Shown one piece after another: positions 45,085-57,900 of a stretch of DNA of 64,000 nt; the stretch's first letter is position 1, and each line of letters starts with the position of its first letter. Both the position numbers and the translations under genes were made by a program. Source of the DNA: Sycobia sp. Sy_11 (Eukaryota; Arthropoda; Insecta; Hymenoptera; Epichrysomallidae); assembly GCA_018907035.1 (NCBI GenBank), contig JACCIC010000004.1, positions 1,145,001-1,209,000 on the forward strand. Reading direction: 5' to 3'. The notes under the pieces were generated by a model. It did no database searches. It saw only the letters and a list, made by a program, of their open reading frames with translations, and was not told where the DNA came from.

Positions 45085-48000
45085 GTAAGTACATGAGAAA
45101 TCTTGAACTTTTATCTATAACTTAACCTTATATCTTAATAATGACATACATTCTTTACTATGTCATGTAAATAGTAGTTACTTAGTTTAATTTTTTTTTA
45201 ATTCCCAAACTAATTTAATCAAATAATTATTAAAAAACATAATTATATGTATGTGTTGGAAAAGTTACCTGGTTAAATAATGTTAATATTTATATATATA
45301 CACCGTGTCCCACATATAACTGCTCAGATTAGCGGCATGGTACTGGCAAGGAAAAGTTATTTGTAAATATTAATATTCATGTAGGTCCATTTGTTATAGT
45401 TTTTGCAGTACGGACCCATGTCTGTGAGCCAATCAGGGCTCAGATAAATGGGTCATCGTCTGAGAGCGAGAAAAAGGAGATCAAACGAAGGGAAACGAGG
45501 CGAAGTCGAGCGAACACGGAAAATACCAGTAGTTATTATTTTTCCTGTCCATTGTCAACACTCGCGTAACTGCTTGGATGTACGGACGCATTGCCGAAGC
45601 GAAGTTGATGCGTCTAAAATATAGATTATGTTTCTTTGTCTACAACGGTCCCTACCCATATTTTGTGTCCAGCTACCCTTTTATATAACAGCCCACTCCA
45701 CTGCATTGGAAATAATGAAGAAAAGGCGAATGTTTCGCTTGCGCGGACGAACTGACCGCGAGCGACACGTGTGTTCTATAAAAACAAATGTGTAACTAAA
45801 TTTTCGAAATGCTACTAAGATTGAAAAATAGATTTTTGATAATCACATTCAAAACTGGTAAAAATACTGATTGCAAGGAAATTTGATTGATAAAAATCGG
45901 ATAAATGATCTTATTGGGCTTATGCAATACCTTCATAATTATTTTATACGATTTTAGACGTAACTCGAGCTCAAACCATCCGATTTTTACGATTCAAAGT
46001 TCCTTGCAATCGGTATTTTTGAATGTGATTATCAAATATCTATTTTTCAATCTTTCTAGCATTTTGAAAATTCAGTTGGACATTTGTTTTTATAAAACAC
46101 ATGTGTGTGCCCGCGGTCAGTTCGTCTACGCCAGCGAAACATCCGCCTTTTCTTCATTATTACCAATGCACTAGAGTGGGCTGTTATAAAAAAGGGTAGC
46201 TGGACACAAAATATGGGTAGGGACCGTTGTAGACAGAGAAATATAATCTTTATTCGTAGACGCGTGAATCTCGCTTCGTCAATGCATCCGAATATCTAAG
46301 CAGTTATGCTAGCGTTCACAGTGGACAGGAAAAATAACAACTACTGGTCTTTGCCGTGTTCGCTCGACTTCGCCTCGTTTCCCTTCATTTGTTAAAACGT
46401 AAAGTTTTAATGTATTTTTTTTTAATAAAATACAATTATTCATAAAACTATTAAGATTAATATTCTTTTCAAAGTTGTAAAAAAATAATTTAATCAGTAC
46501 ATTATATTATCACATCAAATTCTTGGAAAGCATTGAAAATAATTCTTCTTTAACCCGTTTTTTTTATTTATCCAGACTCTAAAATATAAAAAACAGGGCC
46601 TGGAAGACGTAGAAAAGTAAAGAGACTCACGATACACAGCAATGAAAACGAAACTTACTAAGTAACCTCGTTTTTGTATTACGTTCTCACGTATTATTCT
46701 ATCATGTATAATTACTATTTAAATGTTTTTTTTTTTAATTAATTAAATTATATTCGCCAAATAGGAATCTACTTAACAAAGACTAGTAAATATCATATTG
46801 AAATGAAAAAGGTTTTAAAGTAGTTTACCTTTTCGATAAATGTGTTTTAAAGTGACACCTCTAACTGGATCTTTTATTTGCAGTTCATAGCATCGATATC
46901 TGGAATGTGATTGAGGCGTTTCGAGAAAACAGCCTAAATACTCTTGAACCGTCAAGTACACTAAGTGTCTCAAGACTTGAGACCCTATTATCTTCCCTAT
47001 TCCATGCGCTCAATAAGAGAGTGCCAGTTTCGCAACAAGCTAAAGTTGATGCTACGACTGCATTGCTCATGAATTGGCTGTTGGCTGCTTACACAAGCGG
47101 GTGAGTAGTTTGAAATGTTCTTTTTCAAATAAAAAGATAAGCAGCATGAAAATTTTTTAATCTCATGGCAGAAAGTATGCAGTTCCCAACTTGATTTCGC
47201 TCTGAAAAGTACGAATCAAATTCATACGTCATTCTTGAGTATTCGTTTTTGAAATCTATCACCTATATATATTTCATATTAAAGTCTTTGATAAATACTC
47301 AATTTTTTAATTTGTAATAATTTCACTCACTTTTGTTTGATGACCTTTCTACCTGAACATCACGATACTTAATCTGAATCGTTCGAGGTAGTTAATCGAG
47401 ACTAAAGCGCATAGCAAACTTTATGGATAGCTATCGAAACGTTGCTCGAATTGCTATCGAATATTGCTGGTTTTGATATAAGCGCAATCCTATATTAATC
47501 TTATTTACTATTATAGATATTATTATAAATTGTATGAACCTTTTATCATTTTTCTTATTCTATATCTATTTTTATTGAATAAAAATTTAGTTCAATAACT
47601 TTTCGTTAAACTATATGTATAATTAAAAAAAGGTTCATAAACAGTAATTTATAAAGTAATCTAAAACATTGATTGCCAATAGAATGGATAAAGAATACTT
47701 TTTCGATTTAACTCAATCAGATCCTTGGAAGTTAAAAAGGAATAAAAATATAGCATACTAATACAGTTACTATTCTGGAAACAAACATATTATCACCATA
47801 TACTCATGATGCAGCCAAAATCTGTATTATTTATTGTATAGATATTTGAAAAGGAGAATGTATGAACATTAGTCTAGTTGACGAACTGTGAATAGTACAT
47901 CTGGACTAAAAGAGCATTGCCTAGATTTTTTACATTCTTTCGATTTTGAAAATGTGAATTATATGAGAACAGGGCATCATATTTTATATTAATAATATTC

Positions 48001-48679
48001 ATATTTTCCGGAATCAGAATAATATGAATTGAATGTTAAAATCCAGTAAATTAGATAACACATATTGTTCTTATTAATATAATTTTTAATTTATAATTTA
48101 ATAAAATTATTAATATAATTTTGAGCTTTACATTGAAAGTTGAGTGGGGCAGGAGTTGGGTAAATATAATTCTATTATTCCAATTTTATTTCAGTCTCTG
48201 ATAAGGAGCCGAATTGGCTCGAAACGTTGGTGAAACAGATACATAGATTTTGTAAATTTGGTGGTGAGACAGTCAGATTATCCTTAGCTAACAATAGTAT
48301 ATTTATTCTTTTTTAGTAGTAATATTTATATTTCACATTCTACGGGAGTGATCATAAACATGGACAGTGTGATTGTCATTATACATCATTATATTATTTC
48401 ATAAAGACCGTAAGATCAATAAAAATATCTAATTTACTATAATTAGGTAATACCAATTTATAACCAATAGATATAATTTAATTAATTAATTCTAAAAGAC
48501 TTATAATGATAATTTAATATGAACTCTACGATGTTCTTATCAATATCTATTATTACAGAGATTATATTATACACTTGTTTAATAGTATTAAAAACGAGGT
48601 ATACTTTCTGTATAAACACTGCTACAATAGATATTAATAATCTTTCACGTGTATTTAGTTTAACTAAAAAACTTCCTCT

Positions 48680-48714
<35 letters not shown>

Positions 48715-51700
48715 AGAGCTGGATTATTATGAACGAATGAATGATAATTGAGTTAGTTTGTCGGTTAGTCGATCATTCAGTGGGCATATGGAATCTTTAG
48801 AAATTATTTTCAGAGTAAATTACATATGAAAAACTATAAATAAAAGTTGCTTTGATTTTATCAAATGTAGCAGTTATTTATGGGCTGTTAGATATATAAG
48901 TATAAGAAACAAGAGCTTGTTTCTTGTTCCTAGTATTATTTCATTGTTTTTTTTATGTAAAAACATTAATATTTGAGTATAAAAAAATATTTAATTATGG
49001 TTTATAAATCTGAGCCTATTATTTTTGCATTCAAATGCTTCGAACCATAAAATTTTGATAAATAATCTTGATGCAGACAACTAAATGCAATTATCTAACT
49101 ACAGATATGATATTGAACGTAAATGATGCTAGACAAACTAGAGTAAACAAAGATAAAAAATCACACCTGCAATGTAGGTCATGTACTAATAGTAACATAA
49201 ATAACATTGTTTTTATCTCAAAGAAGTGCATCAGAGCAATAATTAAGACTTTGATTTTAAAAAAAGTCCTAAAAAAATAAGATTGGATGAATTGTAATTC
49301 TTCATATTTAGTAATTCATTAATTTCAAGATTTTTGTTTCTATTTTGGATTTTTATGATTTATGTGTTTTTGATACTCGGCTCAACAAGTAACAAACTCG
49401 GATTAGCCTCAGTTTGCAAATGACGATCGGAAATCATTTGCGCCTATATTTTGCAATGACTTTTTTAATTATTGATTGGACTATGATAATATTATATAAA
49501 GTGATTAAAATATGTTACCCCTATTGCTATGGTTATTCAAAATTTTCGTCAATAAATAAATTTAACTTAATTTATAAATTCAAAAAAATACAATTAAAAC
49601 ACTGCTACAAAATTAGAAAGTTACTCCAGCGTGGCGCATTGAAAAAATATATTGATCCTTGCACTGACTACCAAAAGATAAAAAATAAAATAGATGTAGA
49701 AATTGAGCTGTAAGCAATCAAATTTAAGTTATGATTTTTTATAACGCTATTATCTGAAGGTTGTCTGAGACAAAACCAAGAGGAAAAAATTATCAGAGAC
49801 ATAACTTTTTTGTCCATTTTAATCCATTTTTCTTGACCTACAATTTTTTTCTTGACCTACAATAAATACAATAGATACGAAGGTAGATATAATTTCTTTT
49901 TACTTTTCAGATAATCATAGCAATTTATGCCTCCACTTTTTCCTTTTTTTGACAATGTTTTTCTATTTATTTTATTTGAGCAATGTAATTAATTTAAATC
50001 TAATTATTTACAAGACTTGTCAATTCAGTCGCTGATGGTATTGTTGAAGGTCTTAACAAGACAAATAGCTGATATTTTTATATCATATGTGCAGATATAT
50101 TTTAAACGACATTATTCTTACATTTCTTACTTGATTAACTTACCTTCTTTTTTATAAGTTGTTCATTCCCTTGTTCTTCCATTTTATTTATTTATGTTTT
50201 TAAATTAAATTACCCATTAGAATTTATCTATCTTTTAATTTGATCTAGAGAAAACAACAAAATATCAGTCTTCTCTGTAAAAGTTGCCTTAGCTACTCTA
50301 TGTGCTGGAAAACTTATGGATAAATTTCGTTGTAAGTATATAGTTAGAGCAGAAACTATAAGAAACAATTTGTATTTTATCGTTTGAGACCAATTAATTT
50401 TTTACATATAATATATTCCAATATATTTTTAGATATTTATTCACAAATCTCAGATGGTAATGGTCATATGATTCACTGGCGATTTGCTGAATATCTAAAA
50501 GAGGTTTTAGCGCTGCCAGCTGCAGTTTACGAATCTCCATCTTTTGGCTACTCCGATGGTCTAGCAAATTCAATATTTCCATCTGTGAGCTTTTTTTGAA
50601 TATTATCAAATAGAAAGCTGTTTATAAATTTTTATGATATTCAATCTTGCTTTGTTTATACAGAATACTAAAATTACGGTTAATGACTTTTTGGATACAC
50701 TAATATCAGATCCAGGACCACACTGTTTAATTTGGTTACCTTTATATCATAGGATGGCTACTGTTGAATCTGGTAAGCATGTAGTGACATGAATAATTAA
50801 AAATATATCGATAATAAGATAATAAAATGTTTTGGTGACTATATAATATGCTGATAATAGGGACAATAGGACTAGCCCAAGGCTTTCAAATATTTCCATT
50901 AAATTTTAATAATCTCTTTGAATAGTTGTCTAAATAAACTTGTATAGTATTCGTAAAATTTAAGTGATTTTCTGCAACACTACAAAATGGAAATTATTAT
51001 TATATTCGTTATTGAATTGTTTTAAATAAATCAGCAAAAAAAATTTTTCTTCTGGCAAAGTTTGATGCAAATTTTTTAATCCAAATTTACGTAAGTAGAA
51101 ATTTGTCGATCACGTTAAAACCTTTGCCAATACTCGTATTTTTGTTGCTTACATAATTATTAGAAACAGTTAGTAAAATTTATTAGAAATAATTAGTAAA
51201 AATGTTTTTCATTATAAATAAATGTATTAGAATCTTATTGGTTGATACTCTTGTAACTATTGACTGACAAGTATAAGTTTATTTCAACAACTATATGGAT
51301 CTGCAGATGCTAATTATTTTAAAAAACCATTTTTGTGACTAAATTCTAAAGTGTTCATGTTTTTAATTTGTTAGGAACAGCTTGTCTTAAGAATACTTTA
51401 TTATTAATATTAATTAATTCATTTTAATATCATATATCTTCTAATACTTATGACCCAGGGTAAAAATATTTTATACTTTTAGTTACACATCCCATTATGT
51501 GTGATGCTTGTCATAGAGAAAACTTTACTGGATTCAGATACAGGTGTCAAAAGTGCCATTCATATCAACTTTGTCAGGACTGTTTCTGGAGAGGAAAAAT
51601 TTCTGGAACTCATAACAATGATCATGAAACTAGAGAATATTGTAGTTTTGTAAGTTATCTTCAATATTATCAATAATAGTCATTATTATCATTAATAAAA

Positions 51701-51928
51701 TATCGAATTTTTCTCACGTTTATAGGAAAAATAGTATACGATACACGTGCACTCGCTTCATTCGGGCGGCAGGGCCACTCGTGCGAGATTTATCTACTTT
51801 ACGCACTTGTATCGTAATACATTATTTTACTACATTATTTATTGACCTGAAATGAATAAATAGGTACAATTATTTAATGTTCATGCCAACTATATTCGTT
51901 AAGTAAAGTTTTTATAACAAATCAGAAC

Positions 51929-51995
<67 letters not shown>

Positions 51996-54900
51996 GATAT
52001 AAATTTCTTGAAAACTACGTAACTTAGGAGTAAACCTTTTAAAGATAATACGTGATAAAATTTATTTTCTTTACTTTTTTTTATATTTGATATATCCATT
52101 AGTTGTAATGTGATACACAACTGATAAAAATTCAGCTCATTTTATCATGCCATTTATACAAAAAAAAAATCTACGATCGACAACGTAGTTTTTGAACTAT
52201 CTTAATGCAACAGTAAGCATTTTTGAGATTTGTGAATAAGCCAACCGAGGAAGCAACAACACTGAAAGATATATAAAATAAGAGATTTATTTAGTATAGC
52301 AATACCAGCACTCACGTTTTATGAGTGCATACGATAGTTTCATAAAAGAAACATTTCAAAACGAAAGCTTACGTTAATATTTCTAAAACATTTCGACAAA
52401 ATCTTTTTTTAAACCTTTGTTACAAGCTTATGTCAAACTTTTAGGAAACGATTCATGAAATATTGTAACAAAATTTCAGAAAATATTTCCTGACATCTTA
52501 TAATAAGCTTTCTACAAGAAATTTCTTCTAATTTTTCAACATGATCTTGTAGCTAGCTTAGCGCAAGCTTTGAATAGTTTTTTTTCAAATGAATATTACA
52601 GTATGGTTTCATCGTAATACTTTATTAAATCTTTTAGTGCAATATTTCAAGATATGTGAATGAGCATACAATATAAATCTTGCGATCAAAATAATCTTAT
52701 CAATTTTACATTATTCAACAACACTTTTTTAATTGAAAAATGTAAAGCATTCAATCATTGATAAAATCAAATTGGCAGTACAAATTAGCCGTGAAATTTA
52801 TTTAATTAACTATAACAAATAATAATTTTAATTTATTAAAAGTTGTCAGTAAACCTGCAATATACATACTGAAACGTACTGAAGATCTGTCGTTCAAATG
52901 AATAGTCAGTCCATTTTTTATTGCACATACCAGAGGAACAGAAGGTGGCTTTCTATTATACGTCTATTTTTGAACCTTCCCTTCATCTTAGTATTGCATA
53001 TTTGACATACTGTAATTTTCCCATCAGAGAGTAAAAGTCAAGTTTTTACTCCTGTCTGGCGAACGCAAAATGAAACTTTTCATCTCTAAACAAAATTTGT
53101 GGGGAAGTTGATTGTTAACCTCGTAGTACATTTTATATTCAAAAGAAACAGAGAAAGATTCATCTCACGCCGAAATTTCAACTTCCGTCTTTGCATGCTT
53201 CCGTCGTAAGTCGTTATTTCTTTCCTTGCGCGGCGTCAAGTTTCTTTCTTTTTTGACTAAATTTTTTGACAAGTGGATAATCTAACAGTCATAATAAATA
53301 TAACATTTTTTACTTCTAGCTCCAAAAAGTAATTATTTATTGGATATTCATATTTATTATATTATAGTATTATATAAGTAAATATCTATATTATAAATTA
53401 GGTATGAATTTTTGTTTGAAAATTCAAATCAAGCTTTATAAATAAATATAATATTTAATGTAAAAAAAGGCATTTTATAATGCAATTGTATTTTGTAATG
53501 ATAATGTAAGCTCATAATTCAAAAGATTAAAAAAAAATTTTATATTCTTTTGCAGACATAATTTATATTTATATAATTTATAACTGATATTTATATATTA
53601 TTCTACTCTATAATTTATATAATATATATAATATATAATATATATATATTATATATATAATATATATTATATATATTATATATAATATATATTAATATAT
53701 ATTATATATAATATATTTATATATTATTCTACTCTTCAGACTTTTTCCCTGTAGGTTTTTCAGCATCTAACCACTGCCAACCAACCAACTTTGCTTCGCT
53801 TGGGTTGTATGTTAAATATATACGTAGGTCGCATATTAGCGGATGATAACAACTCTTTATGGACTTATCATAAATTCATACACATGCTATGAGTCGCAAA
53901 TTTTTGACGAGATGAAAAGGACAATAATTTACATAATACGGGACAATTTCAATAAATCATCCTTCCTACTCTCGATACTCGAATTCGCCTTGATAGATAA
54001 TTTCGGTACCGGAAAAATGACTTCTTTTTGCAAATAATTTAATTCTATAAGAAATAACTTTATAACATATTATATTATTATTAGAAAATGAGCATTTTAA
54101 ATTGATTTTTTATAGGTGGGAATGGTGGGGTTTCAACTTCAGTCCATCTAGTTCAAATTTATAATTATGGCCAATTAAATAATTGCTAATAATAAGACAT
54201 ATTTACATTGTTAACAAGCTCTTTATGAAGTTTCAGCAACTTATATTTGAAGCTCATTTCATAAACGTAACTGAAAGCTGTTTCATTACAATATATTAAA
54301 AATTCAATACGAAAGTTTAATTTATACCTAGACAGTAGACAGAGGGCAAAATATTACGAGAAAATCTCTGAAAATCCTGTTTAAGTTATACATTGGTCAG
54401 CGATAATAAGAGTACCGCAGCACAATGGTCCGAAAATCAGGGAAAATTGAAAAACTCAAGCATGTACCTGGTTTTTTGATCCATCTAATACATAACCATT
54501 TTATTTTTCATTTCAAAGTTGAAAAAAATATGATTTAACATTTTCTTGACATAATACTTACTAAAAAAAACAACAAATTTGTGATTTTCATGGTTTTATC
54601 ATACGGGTCTCAATATTTTGTCACTTGAATGACACCATTAATTTGAAAATTTTTTTATTTGTATATTTTAAAATTATGGTATTTTCAAGGCATTTTGATT
54701 TTAACCTTAATTAAAACATAAATCCTAACGAAATCTTAATAATAAACTCACCTCTACAGGTGGATTTAAAGATTTTCGGTTAACTGATCACGAATACGTA
54801 ATCAGATTTTCAAAAAACAAAATGAAGAATTCAAAATGGCGGAAACAAATTAAAAATAAATTATTAATAAAAAATGTTTCTTACAATTTTTTACCAAAAT

Positions 54901-57900
54901 GCTCAGGTTTAGCAGAATAAAGTAATAAAGTTACAGTTTTTTAGATTCACACAAGCACTTAGAAATTTTGAATTCGAAACCACATTTCTTGTAATAAAAT
55001 ATATAAATATCTTACACTAAATAAAGTAAACCAAATAAATAAATGTAAATAAATGCAGAAGATAAATTTTAAATATATTGGTAAATAAAAATTGAACATT
55101 TTTTCAATGCGTTTATCATTTTTATTTTTCCTTTTTCTGCGTCATCCTTCTCATCTTTAATGTGATAGATTTATATATCTTAATATAAGACATTTAGTTT
55201 CGAATTCTAAATATCTAAGTTCTGGTCTGAATGTAAGGAACTGCAAAATTGATACTTCATTCTGCTAAATCTGAGCATTTTTGCAAAAAATCGTAAAAGA
55301 CCTTTTTGATTTAAAATTGTATATAGAATAAGATCGTATTTTAAGAATTTTTTATTATTAATGTTTTTAAATTTGTGTCCGCCATTTTGGATTCTCCATT
55401 TTACTTTTTGAAAATTTGACTACGTATTCGTGAACAGTTACCCAAAAACCATTAAATCCACCTGTAGAGGTCAGTTTTCTTTTTAAAGTTGCATTAGGAT
55501 TTATTTATTAATGAAGGCTGAAATCAAAATGTTTTGAGTACACAATAATTTTGAAATAAACAAATTAAAATTTTTTTCAAAACAATGGTAAGCATCATTC
55601 AAATATGACAAAATATTGAGACCCGTGCGATAAAACCATGAAAATAACGATTTTGTTGTTTTTTATTAAGTAGTATGTAAACAAATATTAGATCGTGTTT
55701 TTTCAACATTAGGATTCAAAATCAAATGGTTATGGATTAGACGAATTAAAAAGCGGTAATTATTTTCAAGTTTATACTATCAACAACAATTTGCAACAAG
55801 AATCGAGTATTTTGCCCAAAAAATTATGTATATGTTTGAGTTTTTCCATTTTTCTTGATTTTCGGACCATTCTACGCAGTTAGCGCAATAATACAGGCAG
55901 CACTAATTAATGCCTGCTACCCTTCACACTTATAACAAATACCAAAATAATTCGTTATTTGTAAAACCGAAACGAATTAGTTCCAATTCGACCAGCGACT
56001 TAGAAGGTTAACTGAAATTGATCATTTCTTTATCTTTAGAACAAGGTCGAACTCATCATATTACGTGGTTTACGTAAACTGTCGGCGTGCATGTACATGT
56101 ATTGATTGCTGAGAATATGAATAATGATATGAAATCTGATATGTCTATATTTCACATTTATAAAATATCTAACGATATATGACAATTAGTATTGATAACT
56201 TCTGATTTTCGAATGAATTTTAATTTTCCAGTTCTGGATATTACTGCAACTAATTGTCTTTATAAATATATCATTACTTTATTATTAATGAAACTATACC
56301 TAATAAGAATTGTACCAATATTTGAAACTTTTTTCAATTGAGTAACTATCGTTATAAATTGAGAAAAAAATCTAAAAACTGTTAGAAATATAAAAACTTA
56401 AAAACAGGAAATTTATTTGAATATGATACTATATAGAAATTTTAAATTTTATTACTATTAAACATTAAAAATTAAAATTTTTAATCAGAAATCACCAAGC
56501 AAACAAATTGGCCATTCATTAAGGAAAAGCTTTAGGTGCGTCCCAGATAAAGGAAGAAATAGTTTACCACGATTTCCAGAACAGCCTGAAAAAACATTAG
56601 ATCTTTCACACATTGTGTAAGTTTATGTCTAAATCTGTTATATAATTGAATTAAATTAATAACCATTTTTATCCGTCTTTATACAATATTTATACAATAT
56701 TTATTCAATCTTTAGACAATTTACTATGCTAATATAATGACAACCAGACTGTCTTTGTTTAGAATCACTCACGTAGAATCTGAAATGGGAATGTTACTAA
56801 AAATAAAATGAAAATTTAATTTAATTAAAAATTAAAGTTAAAATAATCTATATTTTATGTTAGAAAAGGATAATCTGACTGCGCCCACCATTTTAAATTT
56901 CAATTCAGCTTAAATCTTCAACGTTTCGCACATCTCCAGTTCATCTTCAAGGACAAACTGAGTTAAATATAAATTTAAGCTAATGCGGATAGTCAGATTG
57001 TCGTTTACTATTTATTTTTAATTTTTAATTATATTAAATTTTTATTTTATTTTATTTTTAGTAGTATTTCCATTTCAGATTCTACAAGGGTGATTGTAAT
57101 TAAAGACAGTCTATACAATTAATATATATATACTATGATAATATAATGACAGTCAGACTGTAAGACCGATAAAAATAGTTATTAATTTAATTCACAACAG
57201 TCGATTAAATGTCATTTAGATATTATATAATTGCAAGACGAACTAAACATTTCAATTTATTTTGCGAGTATAGTCCACCTTCTCCATTGCCGTCACATAA
57301 CGGTTTTCCTGAATCAGGTTTTGTGGGTCCGTTTGATTCTGGTTCTTTAGATAGTAGATCTACATTTAGAAGGTAAATGTTACATAGTAACAATGCGTTC
57401 TTAAAATTACTTTATTATCTAACTTTTTCTAGCAGTATGGATAGTTCAAGATTGGATGACGAACACAAATTAATCGCAATATATGCGCAGAGATTATCGC
57501 AAGAAGCTAGAACTGTGGTAAGATAATAATAACTCTAAGAATAATAACAGTGATGTTAATAATTTTTTATGTATTTATAAGAGCATTGTATAAAAATTCT
57601 ATTCAAAAGTTAGGCATTGAGATAAAACCAAAACATGATTTTCATTATTATGACACATTAACAGGAAACTAGCTTCGATTTGGCAAGATACACAGTTTCA
57701 TTAAAGCATCTTTGCTTAAATATATTATTTTTTAATCGGATGTCAAAAACAGAGGCTTGAATTATAAAAAACCACTGACTATGAATACTCAGTAATCAAA
57801 TTGAATAAGGTATTAACTTTCCCTTTGTAACTTCCGTTTTAAAATTTTACTGAGATCATTTTGGAGATAAAAAAGTGTTCATAAACTACTTTGTAATTTT

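Larger units (their letters stand above)
47101..50248 (+). other. Dystrobrevin intron (3.1 kb)
   Basis: Holds a hammerhead-like motif (48198-48225), a short palindromic-ended element (48268-48382) and a (CT)n tract (48683-48711). A 99-codon open frame at 49414-49713 has no hallmark and is probably chance. The rest is AT-rich. Confidence 0.6.
51650..56488 (+). other. Dystrobrevin intron (4.8 kb)
   Basis: Contains a small inverted-repeat element (51734-51820), an (AT)n tract (51933-51991), an AT palindrome-rich patch (53609-53728) and the second long inverted repeat (54412-55890). The GC-richer 52880-53270 is unassigned. Confidence 0.6.
56617..57273 (+). other. Dystrobrevin intron with two short palindromic-ended elements
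   Basis: Copies at 56733-56889 (reverse orientation) and 56987-57165 (forward) flank a hammerhead-like motif on the minus strand (56917-56960). Together they form a loose head-to-head pair. Confidence 0.65.

Noticed and set aside
49414..49713. 99-codon open frame in a dystrobrevin intron
   Set aside because: Lys/Ile/Tyr-rich, AT-driven composition, no domain and no splice-compatible phase with flanking exons.
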